Position numbers and translations under genes: made by a program. The notes beneath the pieces were generated by a model. It was not told the origin of the DNA. It saw only the letters and a program-made list of their open reading frames with translations, and did not search any database. Source: an uncultured Actinomycetes bacterium (lineage in GTDB: Bacteria > Actinomycetota > Actinomycetes > Nanopelagicales > Nanopelagicaceae). Taken from it: a DNA stretch of 5,464 bases. Each line of letters starts with the position of its first letter. The first letter of the stretch is position 1. Positions 4,772 through 5,464 of the stretch are shown in pieces. The DNA lies in the NCBI GenBank assembly GCA_903897155.1, contig CAIUAO010000120.1, positions 1 to 5,464 on the forward strand, given 5' to 3'.

Positions 4772-5248
4772 ATGACTACAGGACAAACATGGCTCACTGA
4801 GGAAGCTGCTGCGCGCCTTCGCGCTGAATTAGCAGATCTTGAAGGGCCACGTTTTGCAGATATTGTGAAGAAGATTGAAGCTGCTCGCGCTGAAGGTGAT
4901 TTAAAAGAGAACGGTGGCTATCACGCAGCGAGAGAAGAGCAAGGCAAGATTGTTGGTCGTATTCGCCAACTCAAACATATGCTCGACAACGCCCATATTG
5001 GTACTGCTCCAGAGAGTGAATCTGGTGTTGTTGGACTTGGAATGATCATCACTATTGATATGGACGGAGATGAAATCATCTTCCTTCTTGGATCCCGAGA
5101 GATCGCAAATGGTGAAATTGATGTCTATTCAGAGAAATCCCCATTGGGCTCTGCTGTACACGGCGCGAAAGTTGGCGAAACTGTGAACTCTCAAGCGCCC
5201 AACAAAAAGGTTTATCCCGTAACTATCAAACACGCTAAGCCTTATTAA
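4772..5248 (+). CDS. greA: Transcription elongation factor GreA
   Basis: GreA enters the secondary channel of stalled, backtracked RNA polymerase and stimulates cleavage of the extruded RNA 3' end so that elongation resumes. The 158-residue length is standard. Residues 8-75 form the coiled-coil hairpin. Its tip carries EGDLKENGGYHAAREEQG (41-58), with Asp43 and Glu46 as the acidic residues that hold the magnesium ion in the polymerase active site. The ENGGYH version is the actinobacterial form; E. coli has ENAEYH. The C-terminal FKBP-like domain (about 83-158) contains the conserved YSEKSPLGSAVHGAKVGETV (119-138). The ATG at 4772 agrees with the family N-terminus and with the near-leaderless promoter upstream. 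The gene follows DUF4307 by 22 bp and converges with a transporter permease gene 11 bp beyond its stop. Confidence 0.97.
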   Translation: MTTGQTWLTEEAAARLRAELADLEGPRFADIVKKIEAARAEGDLKENGGYHAAREEQGKIVGRIRQLKHMLDNAHIGTAPESESGVVGLGMIITIDMDGDEIIFLLGSREIANGEIDVYSEKSPLGSAVHGAKVGETVNSQAPNKKVYPVTIKHAKPY

Positions 5249-5264
5249 TTACTAATTAATTACT
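5243..5264. repeat. 11-bp tandem duplication and AT palindrome between converging stops
   Basis: TATTAATTACT (5243-5253) is followed at once by AATTAATTACT (5254-5264), identical except for the first base. The first copy contains the greA stop (TAA 5246-5248) and the second contains the permease stop on the other strand (5262-5260). The same bases form a perfect 7-bp inverted repeat, ATTAATT-ACT-AATTAAT (5244-5260). It has no GC stem, so it is a poor intrinsic terminator, although it could weakly slow transcription from both sides. Confidence 0.75.
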
Positions 5265-5464
5265 GCCTGTTCTTATAGCGGCGAACGCTGAGCGGCATAA
5301 AGACCGCCATAATCACAACCATATAGAACAGTGAAGTTGTCACAGGAAGCTGGCTTGGATATGAATTTGCTGTCACACCAAATTTATTGTGGAAGCCAAA
5401 GAGCTGACGAGTTGCTGCAACCATTGTTGAGACAGGGTTCCACTCGGCAAAGTACTGAAGTGGC
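5260..5464 (-). CDS. ABC-2 type transporter permease, C-terminal fragment
   Basis: Only the last 67 residues lie in the window; the gene continues past its right edge. The fragment begins PLQYFAEWNPVSTMVAATRQ, matching the WNP-[LV]-S-x-[MV]-V-x-A-x-R segment that precedes the last membrane helix in ABC-2 (DrrB-like) permeases. A final hydrophobic helix covers about residues 44-60, followed by a basic cytoplasmic tail RRYKNRQ and TAA at 5262-5260. Such permeases pair with an ATPase to export lipids, polysaccharides or drugs; the substrate cannot be told from this part. The partner ATPase would be expected beyond 5464 on the same strand. The gene converges with greA. Confidence 0.8.
   Translation of the reverse strand, partial: PLQYFAEWNPVSTMVAATRQLFGFHNKFGVTANSYPSQLPVTTSLFYMVVIMAVFMPLSVRRYKNRQ

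Noticed and set aside
1..5464. CRISPR array, tRNA or rRNA gene, prophage or defence genes
   Set aside because: No regularly spaced repeats, no cloverleaf-like sequence and no matching proteins were seen on either strand.

Overview
The window looks like a chromosomal segment from an actinobacterium. Base composition appears close to half GC, far below Streptomyces or Mycobacterium. Several proteins nevertheless carry actinobacterial signatures: GreA with the ENGGYHAAREEQ tip, a DUF4307 membrane protein, a DUF3817 membrane protein, a PIN-PhoH (PhoH2) protein and an Rv1086-like cis-prenyltransferase. Moderate GC, tight gene packing and apparent leaderless starts would fit the streamlined freshwater lineages (acI / Nanopelagicales), but that placement is an inference. 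The gene set recalls the greA - DUF4307 - Z-prenyltransferase - phoH2 neighbourhood of M. tuberculosis (Rv1080c, Rv1081c, Rv1086, Rv1095).

Layout. Positions 15-590 (minus) encode a secreted lysozyme-like / transglycosylase protein. Positions 591-852 are intergenic and hold a nested set of GGGTCAGA / TCTGACCC inverted repeats, a strong Shine-Dalgarno sequence and a possible regulated promoter. Positions 853-2181 (minus) encode a PIN-PhoH ATPase, followed upstream by a 163-bp gap. A compact minus-strand operon then runs from 4324 down to 2345. Its order in transcription is an unlisted 48-residue single-span membrane protein, SURF1, a DUF3817 membrane protein and a short-chain cis-prenyltransferase, with spacings of -8, 4 and 10 bp. 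A 35-bp divergent intergenic region (4325-4359) separates it from the plus-strand pair DUF4307 and greA. Convergent to greA, the window ends with the C-terminal 67 residues of an ABC-2 type transporter permease.

How the genes relate. SURF1 and probably the small protein serve assembly of an aa3-type cytochrome oxidase. The prenyltransferase is predicted to make Z,E-farnesyl diphosphate, a precursor of the polyprenyl carrier lipid for the cell wall. The secreted lysozyme-like protein probably remodels that wall. PhoH2 (RNA unwinding and cleavage) and GreA (rescue of stalled RNA polymerase) are RNA-metabolism functions. This is an ordinary core-genome neighbourhood. I do not see a defence system, prophage, CRISPR array or any clearly new multi-gene system. 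The most interesting items are the repeat cluster at 643-773, the small SURF1-linked membrane gene, the leaderless divergent promoters, the chain-length residue in the prenyltransferase, and two 11-bp tandem duplications that both sit on stop codons.
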